The position numbers were made by a program, and so were the translations under genes. This document shows, one piece after another, positions 28,443 through 37,757 of a stretch of 64,000 nucleotides of DNA. The stretch is from Christiangramia echinicola DSM 19838 (GTDB taxonomy: Bacteria; Bacteroidota; Bacteroidia; Flavobacteriales; Flavobacteriaceae): assembly GCF_000423065.1 (NCBI RefSeq), contig NZ_AUHG01000016.1, forward strand, positions 162,672 through 226,671, written 5' to 3'. The number at the start of each line of letters is the position of its first letter. The first letter of the stretch is position 1. The notes under the pieces were generated by a model. The model made no database searches, was not told the origin of the DNA, and saw only the letters and a list, made by a program, of their open reading frames with translations.

Positions 28443-28703
28443 AATTAATTTAAATTGGTTTACAGGGATACTTACGCTCAACCAATTGGTCGGGATGTGA
28501 AAGAAAACCGAATTGTTTGTTAAATAAATGTTATTCAAAAAACTGATTATCAGATTCTAATCTCAAGCAGCCTGACTGGTAATTTGAAATGATCTATCTT
28601 ATTTTAAATGAGTCAAAAAAATTTCATTCTTTTGTAAACCTTTTAAAATCAGTTTTCGAAGCTGATTTGAATCTAAATTATGTTAGCCCCATAATAACCT
28701 GCT

Positions 28704-30749
28704 ATGAGCCTAAAATCTAAATCCGGAAAAACCGGCGTTTTAAATAAGATCGCTTTTTCTACCAGTAAATTTGCTTTATTATCATTTATATTTCTAGGTT
28801 TTCTCTTTGTTCTTAGTGGAGTTGAGATAGGATTGGGTATACTTAATCACAGTATTGAAAGTAGCTTTTTTAGCCTGTGGGGATGGAGTTGCCTGGAAGA
28901 TCTTAAATTCTTTTTCAGCTTTATATTGCCGGCATATATTGTTTATTTACCATTACATTTATTAATACCTCGCATTACCAATATTATATTTAAAACAGGA
29001 TTAGTATTATTTTTCCTTATTCAATTTTCACTGGTTTTCTATTTTAATACCACCTTGTTATTGCTTGGTAGCGACATATTTGGGTATTCCCTGGAAGAGA
29101 TCATTCAAACGGTAGGAGCCTCAGGGAGTTTAAGTTTCACCCCATTTCTTATTCTTTTCTTATTCATCTCTATTCTAATTTTTTCCCTGGTACTCCTTCC
29201 GAAGAAAATAACTATAAAAAGAGAGATTGCTTTAGTCTTGCCCGTAATTTCTCTCTTATTCATTGGTTTAGGGATTTCTGATAGGTTGCGAACTGCGAAT
29301 ATGAAATCTGAATTTGAATCGAACCTGATCAGGAATAAATCTCAGCATTTCTATACCGCCGCGTATGGACATTTTAATCCAGAATTATATGAAGTAGATA
29401 TCTATGCTGAAAGTTACCTGGGAGATTTCAATTCTAATTATTCCATAGCTGAACCTATAGAATATCTGGATGAGACAAATTATCCTTTTTTGCGCAAGGA
29501 ATTAAAGAGAGATGTGCTTACTCCTTTTTTTGAAACTAAAGAACAAGCGCCAGATTTAGTAATAATTATAGTGGAAGGCTTAGGTAGAGCCTTTACAAAT
29601 CGAGATGCTTACCTTGGGAATTTCACTCCTTTTCTGGATTCTCTATCTAATAAAAGTCTTTACTGGCCCAACTTCCTGAGCAATGGAGGTAGAACCTTTG
29701 CCGTGTTACCATCTCTATTAGGGTCTATGCCATTTGGAGAAAATGGTTTTATGGAAATGGAAAAAAACATGCCGGGTGAATTATCATTGCTGAATCTACT
29801 TCAGGAAAATGGATATAATACTAACTTCTATTATGGAGGGAATTCGGAATTTGATAAAATGGCTATGTACCTTAAAAAGAATAAGGTAGATCGCATTGTT
29901 GATGAAAATGACTTTCCTGGTAGTTATAAAAAGATTCCTGCTTCAGCTTCAGGATTTACCTGGGGTTATGGCGATAAAGAAATGTTCCGGTACTATTTCG
30001 ATTTAAAGAAGAAGGACCCTAAGAGCCCCAAGCTTGATGTAATGCTAACAGTTAGCATGCATAGCCCGTTTATAACTGATGAAACTGAAAAATATGAACT
30101 GCTGTTTGAAGAGCGACTGGAAGATTTTGGATTCAGCGAGGAGAAGAAAGAACGGTATAGAAATTATCAAAAACAATACAGCAGTGTGCTTTTTACAGAT
30201 GAAGCTTTAAGACAGTTTTTCCAGGAATATAAAAAGAATGATAAGTTTAATAATACCATTTTTATCATTACCGGGGATCACAGGATCCCTGAAATTCCAA
30301 TGGCTTCAAAAATAGACAGGTACCATGTGCCATTGCTAATTTATTCCCCATTATTAAAACGCGAGGCAGAATTTGAATCTGTTTCTTCGCATTTTGATGT
30401 CGCACCAAGTTTGATCTCTTTTCTGAAAAACAATTATGCTTTAAAAGCTCCGGAATCCAATAGCTTTATAGGGGCAGGATTAGATACCACGAGGAGTTTT
30501 CAGAATATTCATAATATTCCGCTTAAACAGACTAAGACTGACCTTATAGATTTCGTTATGGGGGAATATCACTTAAATGGAGACAATCTTTACCGCTTAA
30601 CCAAGGATTTTAAGGAAGAACCAATCCAGGATGAAGCTAAAAAAGATGAACTCAGGAATGCATTTAACCAGTTTAAAAGAAAAAATGCTGAGGTTATCGA
30701 GGGTAAAAAGATTTTGCCAGATAGTTTAATAAGAAAATATAGCCAGTAA
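28704..30749 (+). CDS. LTA synthase-like membrane sulfatase-fold phosphotransferase
   Basis: A 681-residue protein with about five membrane segments in the first 200 residues, then an extracytoplasmic alkaline-phosphatase/sulfatase-fold domain. Motifs: DLVIIIVEGLGRAFTN (first metal ligand Glu), FLSNGGRTFAVLPSLLGSMPFG (Thr in the nucleophile position of LtaS-like enzymes), MLTVSMHSPF and FIITGDHRIPEI (Asp-His ligands). The family transfers phosphoglycerol or phosphoethanolamine to glycans or lipids. Bacteroidota lack lipoteichoic acid, so the acceptor is probably an envelope glycan. It stands beside a YaiO/GT2 polysaccharide locus, which suggests it decorates that product (inference). Confidence 0.85.
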   Translation: MSLKSKSGKTGVLNKIAFSTSKFALLSFIFLGFLFVLSGVEIGLGILNHSIESSFFSLWGWSCLEDLKFFFSFILPAYIVYLPLHLLIPRITNIIFKTGLVLFFLIQFSLVFYFNTTLLLLGSDIFGYSLEEIIQTVGASGSLSFTPFLILFLFISILIFSLVLLPKKITIKREIALVLPVISLLFIGLGISDRLRTANMKSEFESNLIRNKSQHFYTAAYGHFNPELYEVDIYAESYLGDFNSNYSIAEPIEYLDETNYPFLRKELKRDVLTPFFETKEQAPDLVIIIVEGLGRAFTNRDAYLGNFTPFLDSLSNKSLYWPNFLSNGGRTFAVLPSLLGSMPFGENGFMEMEKNMPGELSLLNLLQENGYNTNFYYGGNSEFDKMAMYLKKNKVDRIVDENDFPGSYKKIPASASGFTWGYGDKEMFRYYFDLKKKDPKSPKLDVMLTVSMHSPFITDETEKYELLFEERLEDFGFSEEKKERYRNYQKQYSSVLFTDEALRQFFQEYKKNDKFNNTIFIITGDHRIPEIPMASKIDRYHVPLLIYSPLLKREAEFESVSSHFDVAPSLISFLKNNYALKAPESNSFIGAGLDTTRSFQNIHNIPLKQTKTDLIDFVMGEYHLNGDNLYRLTKDFKEEPIQDEAKKDELRNAFNQFKRKNAEVIEGKKILPDSLIRKYSQ

Positions 30750-31907
30750 TCAGGGTCTATCCTGATCATAGTCCTCTAGGATATTGGTTAGTAAAGGCTT
30801 ATAATAATTCCAGAAGAAACTTCCTCTTTCCATGATATTACGTTGATCATAAAAGAAGTTCTTGAAAAACCCTATCCATTTAAAATAAGAGCTTTCAATT
30901 GATACCGGATTATCTGCGAAATCTCCTGAGAAGTAAAAAAACTTATAGTCATCCTGAAGATGCCTGGTCACCGCAGGGAATGATGCCGGGATTTTATGCT
31001 TTTTTAATTCTTCTTTTCCTTTTGTCGTAAGATCAATATCAAAGCTGGAAACAATGGTATTTACCTTGGGATCAGGGATCATGATATCAAACCAGAAAGG
31101 ATATTTGATGCTTTCCGGGAGACCATATTCTTCCTGAAATTCTTGTTTTGTCTCAATTTGAGGCATAGCTCTGTTTAGATGCACACCTTCTTCAATGATC
31201 ACAACCTCATCTTTATCATTAACGAAAGCGATCCCGGATCTTTTGAAAGACCAGTTTCCTTGATGTGCATTTTTATAGTTTCTAACTAGCCAAGCCGGAA
31301 TTTCATCGTTACTGCGTATATCCAGATTTTCGAAATATCTTGCCGTCCAGCCCGTCCATCTTAACTGAAATAGTTCTTCAAATTTAACCCTGTTCTCCCT
31401 GGCCGTTGGAGAGCCAATGGTATTAAATTCAGTAATGATCAGCTTTTTCTTTTCCTTCATCAGGCGAAGTAGCTGAAGATCCTTGTCACTGAGGCCACCG
31501 TATAATATACCGGACCTTTCATTTATATCACCATCATGAAACCATTCGTTATTATAAATCCCATAGGTGTCGGTGAAATAAACCAGATCTGCATCCTCAC
31601 TTAGCTGATTTAATTTTGGATATGAGAATCTTTCCAGGCCTTTCAATTTGAATTCTTCATTATCCTTAGGGAAGAAGCCAAAATAATCATGGCTCACCTC
31701 ATACGGATCTTCTGAGGTTTTAGTATATTTTTTGTTATTTAGAACCCAGTTCAGAGAGATGTGTTCCTGTCCTTTTTTGGTAAGTACCGTTTTATCTATA
31801 ATTGCAATTACCAGCTTGGTATTTGGAGTTACAAGCCAGGCCAGCCACATGAAAAGGGGTATGGCTAGAATGATTAGAATGATTCCTCTGAAAAGTTTTT
31901 TTCTCAT
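30750..31907 (-). CDS. Unknown single-span envelope protein of the polysaccharide locus
   Basis: I do not recognise this 385-residue protein. It has one N-terminal membrane anchor (about 8-28) and a large extracytoplasmic part. Segments such as DADLVYFTDTYGIYNNEW, KKLIITEFNTIGSPTA, IPAWLVRNY, KYPFWFDIM and YKFFYFSGDFADN recall the barrel edges of glycan-processing or GATase-like domains but no catalytic motif can be named. It lies between the LtaS-like gene (convergent, stops touching) and the YaiO gene (one base apart), so it is probably co-expressed with YaiO and acts on the same exported polymer. Confidence 0.6.
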   Translation of the reverse strand: MRKKLFRGIILIILAIPLFMWLAWLVTPNTKLVIAIIDKTVLTKKGQEHISLNWVLNNKKYTKTSEDPYEVSHDYFGFFPKDNEEFKLKGLERFSYPKLNQLSEDADLVYFTDTYGIYNNEWFHDGDINERSGILYGGLSDKDLQLLRLMKEKKKLIITEFNTIGSPTARENRVKFEELFQLRWTGWTARYFENLDIRSNDEIPAWLVRNYKNAHQGNWSFKRSGIAFVNDKDEVVIIEEGVHLNRAMPQIETKQEFQEEYGLPESIKYPFWFDIMIPDPKVNTIVSSFDIDLTTKGKEELKKHKIPASFPAVTRHLQDDYKFFYFSGDFADNPVSIESSYFKWIGFFKNFFYDQRNIMERGSFFWNYYKPLLTNILEDYDQDRP

Positions 31908-33164
31908 TTAAAACTTTTTAAAGTACCCAACACCTACTGAAAATTGATTTCCCCTGGTCTCTGGAGCATATTCCTGATCTTCCAGGCTGGCGTTTACAAA
32001 AAATACATTCGTGCTTTTTACGCTCATTCGATATCCTAAAGAAATATTATTTGATTGAAGCTTATAAGTTGAGCTTCCCCCAAACTGGATATTATTGGCA
32101 TTATCGTCTGGATCTATTCCGGTTCCTATTCCGAAACTCAGAAAATCATCTGCTCCGGCAATGTAATAGCGAACATTTAGAGAATAGGAATGAGAAACAT
32201 TCTCATTATCTGGCGTAATAAAGGTTCTGGCGTTTAACCAGAAGTTACTTATGTACTTTCCTACTGAAGCTGTATAGATCCAGGTTTTTTCATCAAAACT
32301 CAGCATTCTGAAACCTACTTCCCCTTCAAAAGCTGCAGGTAGATTTGCGTAAAGTGAAGCCCCGGCGCGATATTCTGGAAAAATACTTCCGCTACTTGCA
32401 ATTCCTCCACTTACATAGGCGTAAAAGGTATCAGAAATACTTGGATAAGCATCAATATTGAATTGAGTTCCGTTCGAGTTGAAACGATTAGCATAATTAA
32501 TTCTACCTATGATAGAACCAATTTTAGTACTTCGTGAATAATCGATTGTGGCTAAATGCCAGGGATCATCAAACCTTTTATCAAAATATACATATTCATA
32601 ATCTGCTCCTATCTGATTTTTAGAAGAGACGTTTCTAATTGACTCTCCTAAGGATCTTGCCTCGGTTAACTTAGGATTTATTTTAAGTAATTGGTTCAAG
32701 GTTGTACTGGCTTCAGCATACATTTTTAAATCTTTTTGAACCCTTGCCTGTAATAACAGGAGATCTTCAGATCCTGGATTTTTTTCGATGCCTTTATTTA
32801 AAATTTCCAGAGCTTTTTTAGAATTATCATTCCAGTATTCCAGATTTGCATAGGCTAGAGAACCATCTTCGTAACCAGGATTTTCACTAAGAACTCTTTC
32901 AAAAGCCTCGCGAGCTTCAGCATTCCTATCGGTCCAGGTATATAATCTGCCAAGAAAAATTCTAACATCTGCATAGTTCGGACTTTTCTCCAAAGCAAGT
33001 TTTGTTAACTCAATAGCCTTAGGGTAATCATCTTCATCAAATGCTGCCGCTCTGGCCTTTATAAAAAGCTCATCTGTAGTTAGCTCTTCCTGAGCCGTGA
33101 GCGATTGTAGCGAAAAAAATGCAAAAAGTATAAAAAGTAGGGGGGAGGTTTTGGTAATTCTCAT
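31908..33164 (-). CDS. YaiO-family outer membrane beta-barrel protein with TPR repeats
   Basis: The 418-residue protein has a signal peptide (about 1-24), TPR repeats (about 30-165; YPKAIELTKLALEKSPNYADVRIFLGRLY, AREAFERVLSENPGYED, ALEILNKGIEKNPGSEDLLLLQARV) and a C-terminal beta-barrel of about 240 residues ending in Phe (GVGYFKKF). TPR plus barrel is the layout of polysaccharide exporters such as PgaA and BcsC and of the YaiO family. It would be the outer-membrane port for the glycan made by the GT2 enzyme at 34.9 kb, transcribed divergently from the receiver-HEAT-GT2 operon. Confidence 0.85.
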   Translation of the reverse strand: MRITKTSPLLFILFAFFSLQSLTAQEELTTDELFIKARAAAFDEDDYPKAIELTKLALEKSPNYADVRIFLGRLYTWTDRNAEAREAFERVLSENPGYEDGSLAYANLEYWNDNSKKALEILNKGIEKNPGSEDLLLLQARVQKDLKMYAEASTTLNQLLKINPKLTEARSLGESIRNVSSKNQIGADYEYVYFDKRFDDPWHLATIDYSRSTKIGSIIGRINYANRFNSNGTQFNIDAYPSISDTFYAYVSGGIASSGSIFPEYRAGASLYANLPAAFEGEVGFRMLSFDEKTWIYTASVGKYISNFWLNARTFITPDNENVSHSYSLNVRYYIAGADDFLSFGIGTGIDPDDNANNIQFGGSSTYKLQSNNISLGYRMSVKSTNVFFVNASLEDQEYAPETRGNQFSVGVGYFKKF

Positions 33165-33535
33165 ATTTAGGGCTTATTGCCTTTTAGCCTGTTTTTAAGC
33201 TTTTAATAGCAATAAAGAATTGATTTCATTCCAAATTAAAATCCAGTTGAGCCAGGCTAAAAGTTATCGCAATATAATAGCTTTAAGGAAATTGAGGAGG
33301 ATATTTTTAAAATTTTTGATTCTATAATAAGTGAAAAAAAATTTTAAAATTTTGAACCAATTAATGTATTCTTGCGTAGGATTTTACTGATTGTTTTATC
33401 CTGAATTATATAAGAAATTAATAGAAAGTTATTTCTTACAAGATTGGTTTGATTAACAGGATAAATGGTAGTTAAATACTGTAAAAAGCTAGGTTTTGAG
33501 ATGAATTTAGTATATTTCAGAGCAAATAAATTCTA
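33165..33535. other. Divergent control region of the polysaccharide locus
   Basis: 371 strongly AT-rich bases between YaiO (leftward) and the receiver gene (rightward). I see no gene. A TATATTTC box lies just before 33536 without a well-placed TTG partner. Both divergent promoters must be here. Confidence 0.5.
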
Positions 33536-33889
33536 ATGAGGAAGGTCCTGGTAATCCAAGAGGATATTATTATCCTTAAGATACTGGAAAGACTTGTGGA
33601 GTTGAACGACTATGAGTGCAAAGCCATTAGATCCCTGGACGCACTTAATATAGAAGATCAGCAAACCAATTTTGATTTCATAATAACCGATATTTTATTT
33701 GAAGGAATTGCCCCATTACAGTTTGTTGCCCAGGTTCAGGAAGTTTTGTTGCATAAAAATCTATTGATTGTCACCAATATGGGGCAGGATAAAATTAAAA
33801 AAGAAATTTTTGCATTAAGAGGGGTAACTGGATTTTATGCAGTTCCCATAGACCTGGATGAGATTGAAGCCATTATACAAGCCTACTAA
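33536..33889 (+). CDS. Stand-alone receiver domain lacking the conserved lysine
   Basis: The 117-residue protein is a single response-regulator receiver domain: the acidic pocket IQEDIIIL, the phospho-acceptor Asp in FDFIITDILFEG and the Thr in LLIVTNMG are present, but the conserved Lys is missing (GFYAVPIDLDE instead of xxKPxxxxE). There is no output domain. The gene is the first of a tight operon with a HEAT-repeat membrane protein and a GT2 synthase, with a one-base overlap. It may regulate polymer synthesis by protein contact. Loss of Lys suggests atypical or phosphorylation-independent signalling. Confidence 0.85.
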   Translation: MRKVLVIQEDIIILKILERLVELNDYECKAIRSLDALNIEDQQTNFDFIITDILFEGIAPLQFVAQVQEVLLHKNLLIVTNMGQDKIKKEIFALRGVTGFYAVPIDLDEIEAIIQAY

Positions 33890-34938
33890 TGAATGAAGCA
33901 ACAGTACTATTCTTCATAATTATTATTTTTTCTATTCTGGTAATTTACTGGGTATCTATTACCGTAAGTATTATTTACAGAAGGAGAAGAACTGCGAGTC
34001 TAACTCAAATTGAATTAACCTTTGCAGATATAGTGAGTCGTTATCTATACAATGACCCTAAAAATCCTCTTACCTTACCTGAAATTACTCAAACATTGAG
34101 AGATGTGGGTATTAAGGAGCAGAATAAAAATAATATACAGTATTTAATAAGGTTGATGATAAGAACCCAGAGAACCATTCTTGGGAGTAACTTTTATAAA
34201 CTTCAAAAATTATACGCTCAAATACCTCCTCACGGGGTTTCAATTAAGAAAATATCAAGTTGGAGCTGGTATAGAAAAGCACGTGGAATCAGGGAGATCT
34301 ATGAAATGAATCAATCCCAGTATTTCGATGAGATATTTAAATACCGAAACGATAAAAATATCTATGTAAGACGTGAGGCTCAGATCGCCCTGGTAGTATT
34401 TTTAGGTTGGGAAAGTCTTAGATTTCTGCCTTATCTTAAACGTAATATGACCCTCTGGCAACAGATCAAGATCGTTGAAAAATTATATGATCATTATCCT
34501 AAACCAGAACTTAAATGGCTGCATCGCGCATATAAAACCGAAAAATTATTCGGTAAGAAATTACTAATGCGAATCATTAGAAAATATGAGCTGCATGCAG
34601 AGACAGATTTTATTATAAATAATCTAAATCATCCGGATTACGAGGTTAGGGAGACAGCGATCTATTGCATTCAGACATTCGCTGTTTCTACCCCGACGAT
34701 GGATTATATTAAGAGGCTTTATGATGAAATTCCTAATGCTACCCAACAGGGCCAGCTACTTAATTATATCTATGAAAATTCAGATATAGATCTTGACTTT
34801 TACCTTAAACAATTGTACGGTACTAATGATGATCTTAAACTTAGTGTCGCTGAGATCCTTTGGAATAATGGGTATAAAGAAAAAGTTCAGGAATTCTATT
34901 ATCAGCAATATCCAAACGCAGTTTTAAATGTGGGATAG
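33889..34938 (+). CDS. Membrane-anchored HEAT-repeat protein
   Basis: A 349-residue protein with one N-terminal membrane segment (about 5-28), a basic stretch, and a helical cytoplasmic domain with HEAT-like repeats: YRNDKNIYVRREAQIALVVFLGWESLRFL, LNHPDYEVRETAIYCIQTFA and NDDLKLSVAEILWNNG. Its start shares one base with the receiver stop and its end overlaps the GT2 start by 11 bases. The arrangement suggests a scaffold linking the receiver to the synthase at the inner membrane. The specific role is inferred. Confidence 0.8.
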   Translation: MNEATVLFFIIIIFSILVIYWVSITVSIIYRRRRTASLTQIELTFADIVSRYLYNDPKNPLTLPEITQTLRDVGIKEQNKNNIQYLIRLMIRTQRTILGSNFYKLQKLYAQIPPHGVSIKKISSWSWYRKARGIREIYEMNQSQYFDEIFKYRNDKNIYVRREAQIALVVFLGWESLRFLPYLKRNMTLWQQIKIVEKLYDHYPKPELKWLHRAYKTEKLFGKKLLMRIIRKYELHAETDFIINNLNHPDYEVRETAIYCIQTFAVSTPTMDYIKRLYDEIPNATQQGQLLNYIYENSDIDLDFYLKQLYGTNDDLKLSVAEILWNNGYKEKVQEFYYQQYPNAVLNVG

Positions 34939-36379
34939 TGCTGAAGGCTTTTTTGGGAGTTATTACATTTACTGGATAAGTGTTTATCTCTTCATAGGCT
35001 ATGGTGCCAGTCTTCTAACCCTTTATTTATCTGGAATCTTCCTTGCGAGAAGATCAATTAAACGAACAAAACAACGTTCAATTTTTTTAAGGGCAGAGGA
35101 TGTTGTAAGCGCCACAGATATTCCATCTGTAACGGTTGTAGCACCAGCATATAATGAAGGTTTAACCATTATTGAGAATGTAAAATCACTGCTCTCCATA
35201 CAGTATCCATATTATGAATTGATACTTGTAAATGATGGTAGTAAGGATGATTCCCTGCAAAGGCTTATAGATGAATTCGATCTGAAACGCCAGGATGCTA
35301 CCTTTATTACTCAACCTATACCAACAGCTTCTGTAAAGCATATTTATAAAAGCCGGAAAAAGAAATATACCCACCTAACCGTCATAGATAAGAATAACGG
35401 CGGTAAGGCTGATGCAATAAATGCCGGTGTGAATTTCGCAAATACGGAGCTGGTCATTTTTACAGATGTAGATTGTATTATCGAACAGGATGCCATCTTG
35501 AAAATGGTAAGACCTTACCTTGAAGAAGATGATAAAGAAATTATTGGCTGTGGAGGTGGAATTGGAATTGCAAATGACTCAGTTATTAAAAATGGGATCT
35601 TAACCGAATTAAAACTGCCTTCCAGATTGGTGCCTATGAACCAGGTTGTAGAATATATCAGGGCATTTTTATTGGGTAGAATGGCCTGGAGTGAGGTAAA
35701 CGGATTAATGTTGATCTCAGGAGCATTTGGCATGTATCCAAGGAAAAGAGTGATCGAAGTTGGAGGTTTTAACCCAAAGACAGTGGGAGAAGACCTGGAG
35801 CTGTGTATTCGACTTCGAAAACATATGGAAGAGCAAAAGATCCCGTATAAAGTGGTTTATCTTCCTGAAACCTTATGCTGGACAGAGGCACCTTCAGATT
35901 ACAACATATTAATAAGACAGAGAGATAGATGGGCCCGTGGATTATGGGAAACCATTAGTCTGCACAGGGATCTTTTATTTAATAGAAAGTACGGGAAGAT
36001 GGGAATGCTTTATTATCCCTACTGGCTGCTTTTTGAATTTGGTGCTCCCATTGTAGAATTTCTGGGAGTTATTTGCCTTATTGCATTTGGTATTTTTGGT
36101 TGGATCAACTGGCCGTTTGCCATTCTGTTATCGTTTGCGGCATACCTGGTAGGTTGCGTGTTTTCTACCATTGCGATCTTCATGTATATTAAGAGTTTTG
36201 ATCATTATACTAAACCGAAACAGATCATAGAATTATTACTAGCCGCGTACCTTGAACCTTTTTACTACCATCCCTTATTGTTGTATGGGCAAATGCTAGG
36301 GTATTATAAAAAGATTTTTGACATTACTTCAGGCTGGGGAACTATGACTCGGAAAGGATTTAAGGTTTCAAAATCCTAG
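34928..36379 (+). CDS. Processive family 2 glycosyltransferase (BcsA/PgaC-like)
   Basis: A 483-residue inner-membrane synthase. One N-terminal membrane segment (about 12-38), then the GT-A domain with VVAPAYNEG, VNDGSKDDS, NGGKADAINAG, FTDVDCI (DxD), the acceptor motif GEDLELCIRLRK and QRDRWARG (Q/RxxRW), and three to four C-terminal membrane segments (about 360-430). These are the marks of enzymes that polymerise and extrude a beta-glycan such as cellulose, hyaluronan or poly-GlcNAc. No PilZ domain is present, so control may come through the receiver/HEAT partners. The product sugar cannot be predicted. Confidence 0.9.
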   Translation: MWDSAEGFFGSYYIYWISVYLFIGYGASLLTLYLSGIFLARRSIKRTKQRSIFLRAEDVVSATDIPSVTVVAPAYNEGLTIIENVKSLLSIQYPYYELILVNDGSKDDSLQRLIDEFDLKRQDATFITQPIPTASVKHIYKSRKKKYTHLTVIDKNNGGKADAINAGVNFANTELVIFTDVDCIIEQDAILKMVRPYLEEDDKEIIGCGGGIGIANDSVIKNGILTELKLPSRLVPMNQVVEYIRAFLLGRMAWSEVNGLMLISGAFGMYPRKRVIEVGGFNPKTVGEDLELCIRLRKHMEEQKIPYKVVYLPETLCWTEAPSDYNILIRQRDRWARGLWETISLHRDLLFNRKYGKMGMLYYPYWLLFEFGAPIVEFLGVICLIAFGIFGWINWPFAILLSFAAYLVGCVFSTIAIFMYIKSFDHYTKPKQIIELLLAAYLEPFYYHPLLLYGQMLGYYKKIFDITSGWGTMTRKGFKVSKS

Positions 36380-36436
36380 AATATTCAGTCTAATTGAAAA
36401 AAATCGGCTATTTTTAAGCTTATCAATCAATTGAAT

Positions 36437-37750
36437 ATGTTCATCGATCCTTTTCCAAAACAGTATTTTATTGCTGTCTGCATTTTATTTTTCAGCCTTC
36501 ATTCTGGATTTTCTCAACAACAGGCCGATACTGCATTTGTTACTTCGCTGGAATTTCCGAATTTTAATTCTGAAGACGCTCCCACTATCTACATAGACGG
36601 GATTCACAACAATTTACATCAACTTGATACTGGTTTTAGTCCGTTCGCAAAACTTGCTGAAGCCGATGGTTATAAAGTAAAAGCTTCCAGTAATCTTGAA
36701 GAATTGAAAGAAGTTGATATCCTGGTGGTCGCCAATGCCATAAATGCTAAAAATCAGGGGAATTGGGAACGACCAATCTATAATGCTTTTGATGAATCTG
36801 AAGTGAAAAATATTAATGAATGGGTTAGAAGCGGTGGTCGTTTACTTCTTATAGCAGATCATATGCCCTTTGCAGGTGCAGCAAGTAGCCTGGCCGAAAG
36901 TTTTGGATTTCAATATTGCGATGGATTTGCTCAATTAGCTAAAGAGCAGAACAGGAATGATGTATTCGGGATATCTAACAAGAGACTAACAGATAATCCA
37001 GTTACTAATGGAACTTACGGAGAAAAAATAGATGAAATTGTCTCTTTTACCGGTTCCTCTTTTAAAATTCCGAAGGAAGCAATTCCGGTTATGAAATTTC
37101 GCTCTGGAGATAAATGTTTGCAGCCTGAAGTTGCCTGGCAATTCAATGATAGTACGCTTACAACAGATCTTTCAGGTAGCTATCAGGGAGCGTTGCTGGA
37201 TTTTGGAAAGGGAAAAATAGCTGTTTTTGGAGAGGCGGCTATGTTTACAGCTCAAACTGTAGAACAGAATGGGAATACTTTTAAAATAGGTTTTAATTCA
37301 CCTGCAGCTCCAAATAATGTGCAATTTGTGCGTAATGTTTTGCTTTGGTTAGCTGAAGGGAAGGAGAGACAATTTCAGAATTCCGGTAAGCAAAATGAAA
37401 TTCTTATGGTTAACCGCGAGATGGAGCTGGCTTTCAATAATAAAAATTACCGGGCGATAGCAGATTTCTATTCGAAGGATGCCGTAATGCTTGGAAGTAA
37501 TACTGAGGTTGTAGGTAGAGAGAATCTAAGAGAATACTGGGGCAGATTTGAAGGTGGAAATACCTGGAATTTATCGAATATCGAAATAAAGGAATTGGAT
37601 GGAGATTATGCTTTGCAGCGCGGGATTTCTGTAATTACCTGGAAAAATAGTGAGGGTGAAATCTCTGAATCTAAAGTGATCTTTTCACTACTATGGACAA
37701 AAACAGAGGAGGGCTGGAAAATTATGCTTGATCACTATTCACCGAGATAA
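36437..37750 (+). CDS. Exported DUF4350/GATase-like protein with C-terminal SnoaL-like domain
   Basis: Start at ATG 36437 (a TTG two codons earlier is less likely). The 437-residue protein has a signal peptide (about 1-25), a GATase-1/DUF4350-like domain (about 45-300; IYIDGIHNNLHQLDTGFSPFAKLAEADGY, VDILVVANAI, EWVRSGGRLLLIADHMPFAGAASSLAESFGF) and a SnoaL/NTF2-like domain (about 320-437; NREMELAFNNKNYRAIADFYSKDAVMLG, DHYS). Neither domain shows a known active site here. The next gene starts eight bases later and encodes a hydrolase, so they may form a unit. Confidence 0.65.
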   Translation: MFIDPFPKQYFIAVCILFFSLHSGFSQQQADTAFVTSLEFPNFNSEDAPTIYIDGIHNNLHQLDTGFSPFAKLAEADGYKVKASSNLEELKEVDILVVANAINAKNQGNWERPIYNAFDESEVKNINEWVRSGGRLLLIADHMPFAGAASSLAESFGFQYCDGFAQLAKEQNRNDVFGISNKRLTDNPVTNGTYGEKIDEIVSFTGSSFKIPKEAIPVMKFRSGDKCLQPEVAWQFNDSTLTTDLSGSYQGALLDFGKGKIAVFGEAAMFTAQTVEQNGNTFKIGFNSPAAPNNVQFVRNVLLWLAEGKERQFQNSGKQNEILMVNREMELAFNNKNYRAIADFYSKDAVMLGSNTEVVGRENLREYWGRFEGGNTWNLSNIEIKELDGDYALQRGISVITWKNSEGEISESKVIFSLLWTKTEEGWKIMLDHYSPR

Positions 37751-37757
37751 TGCAAAT

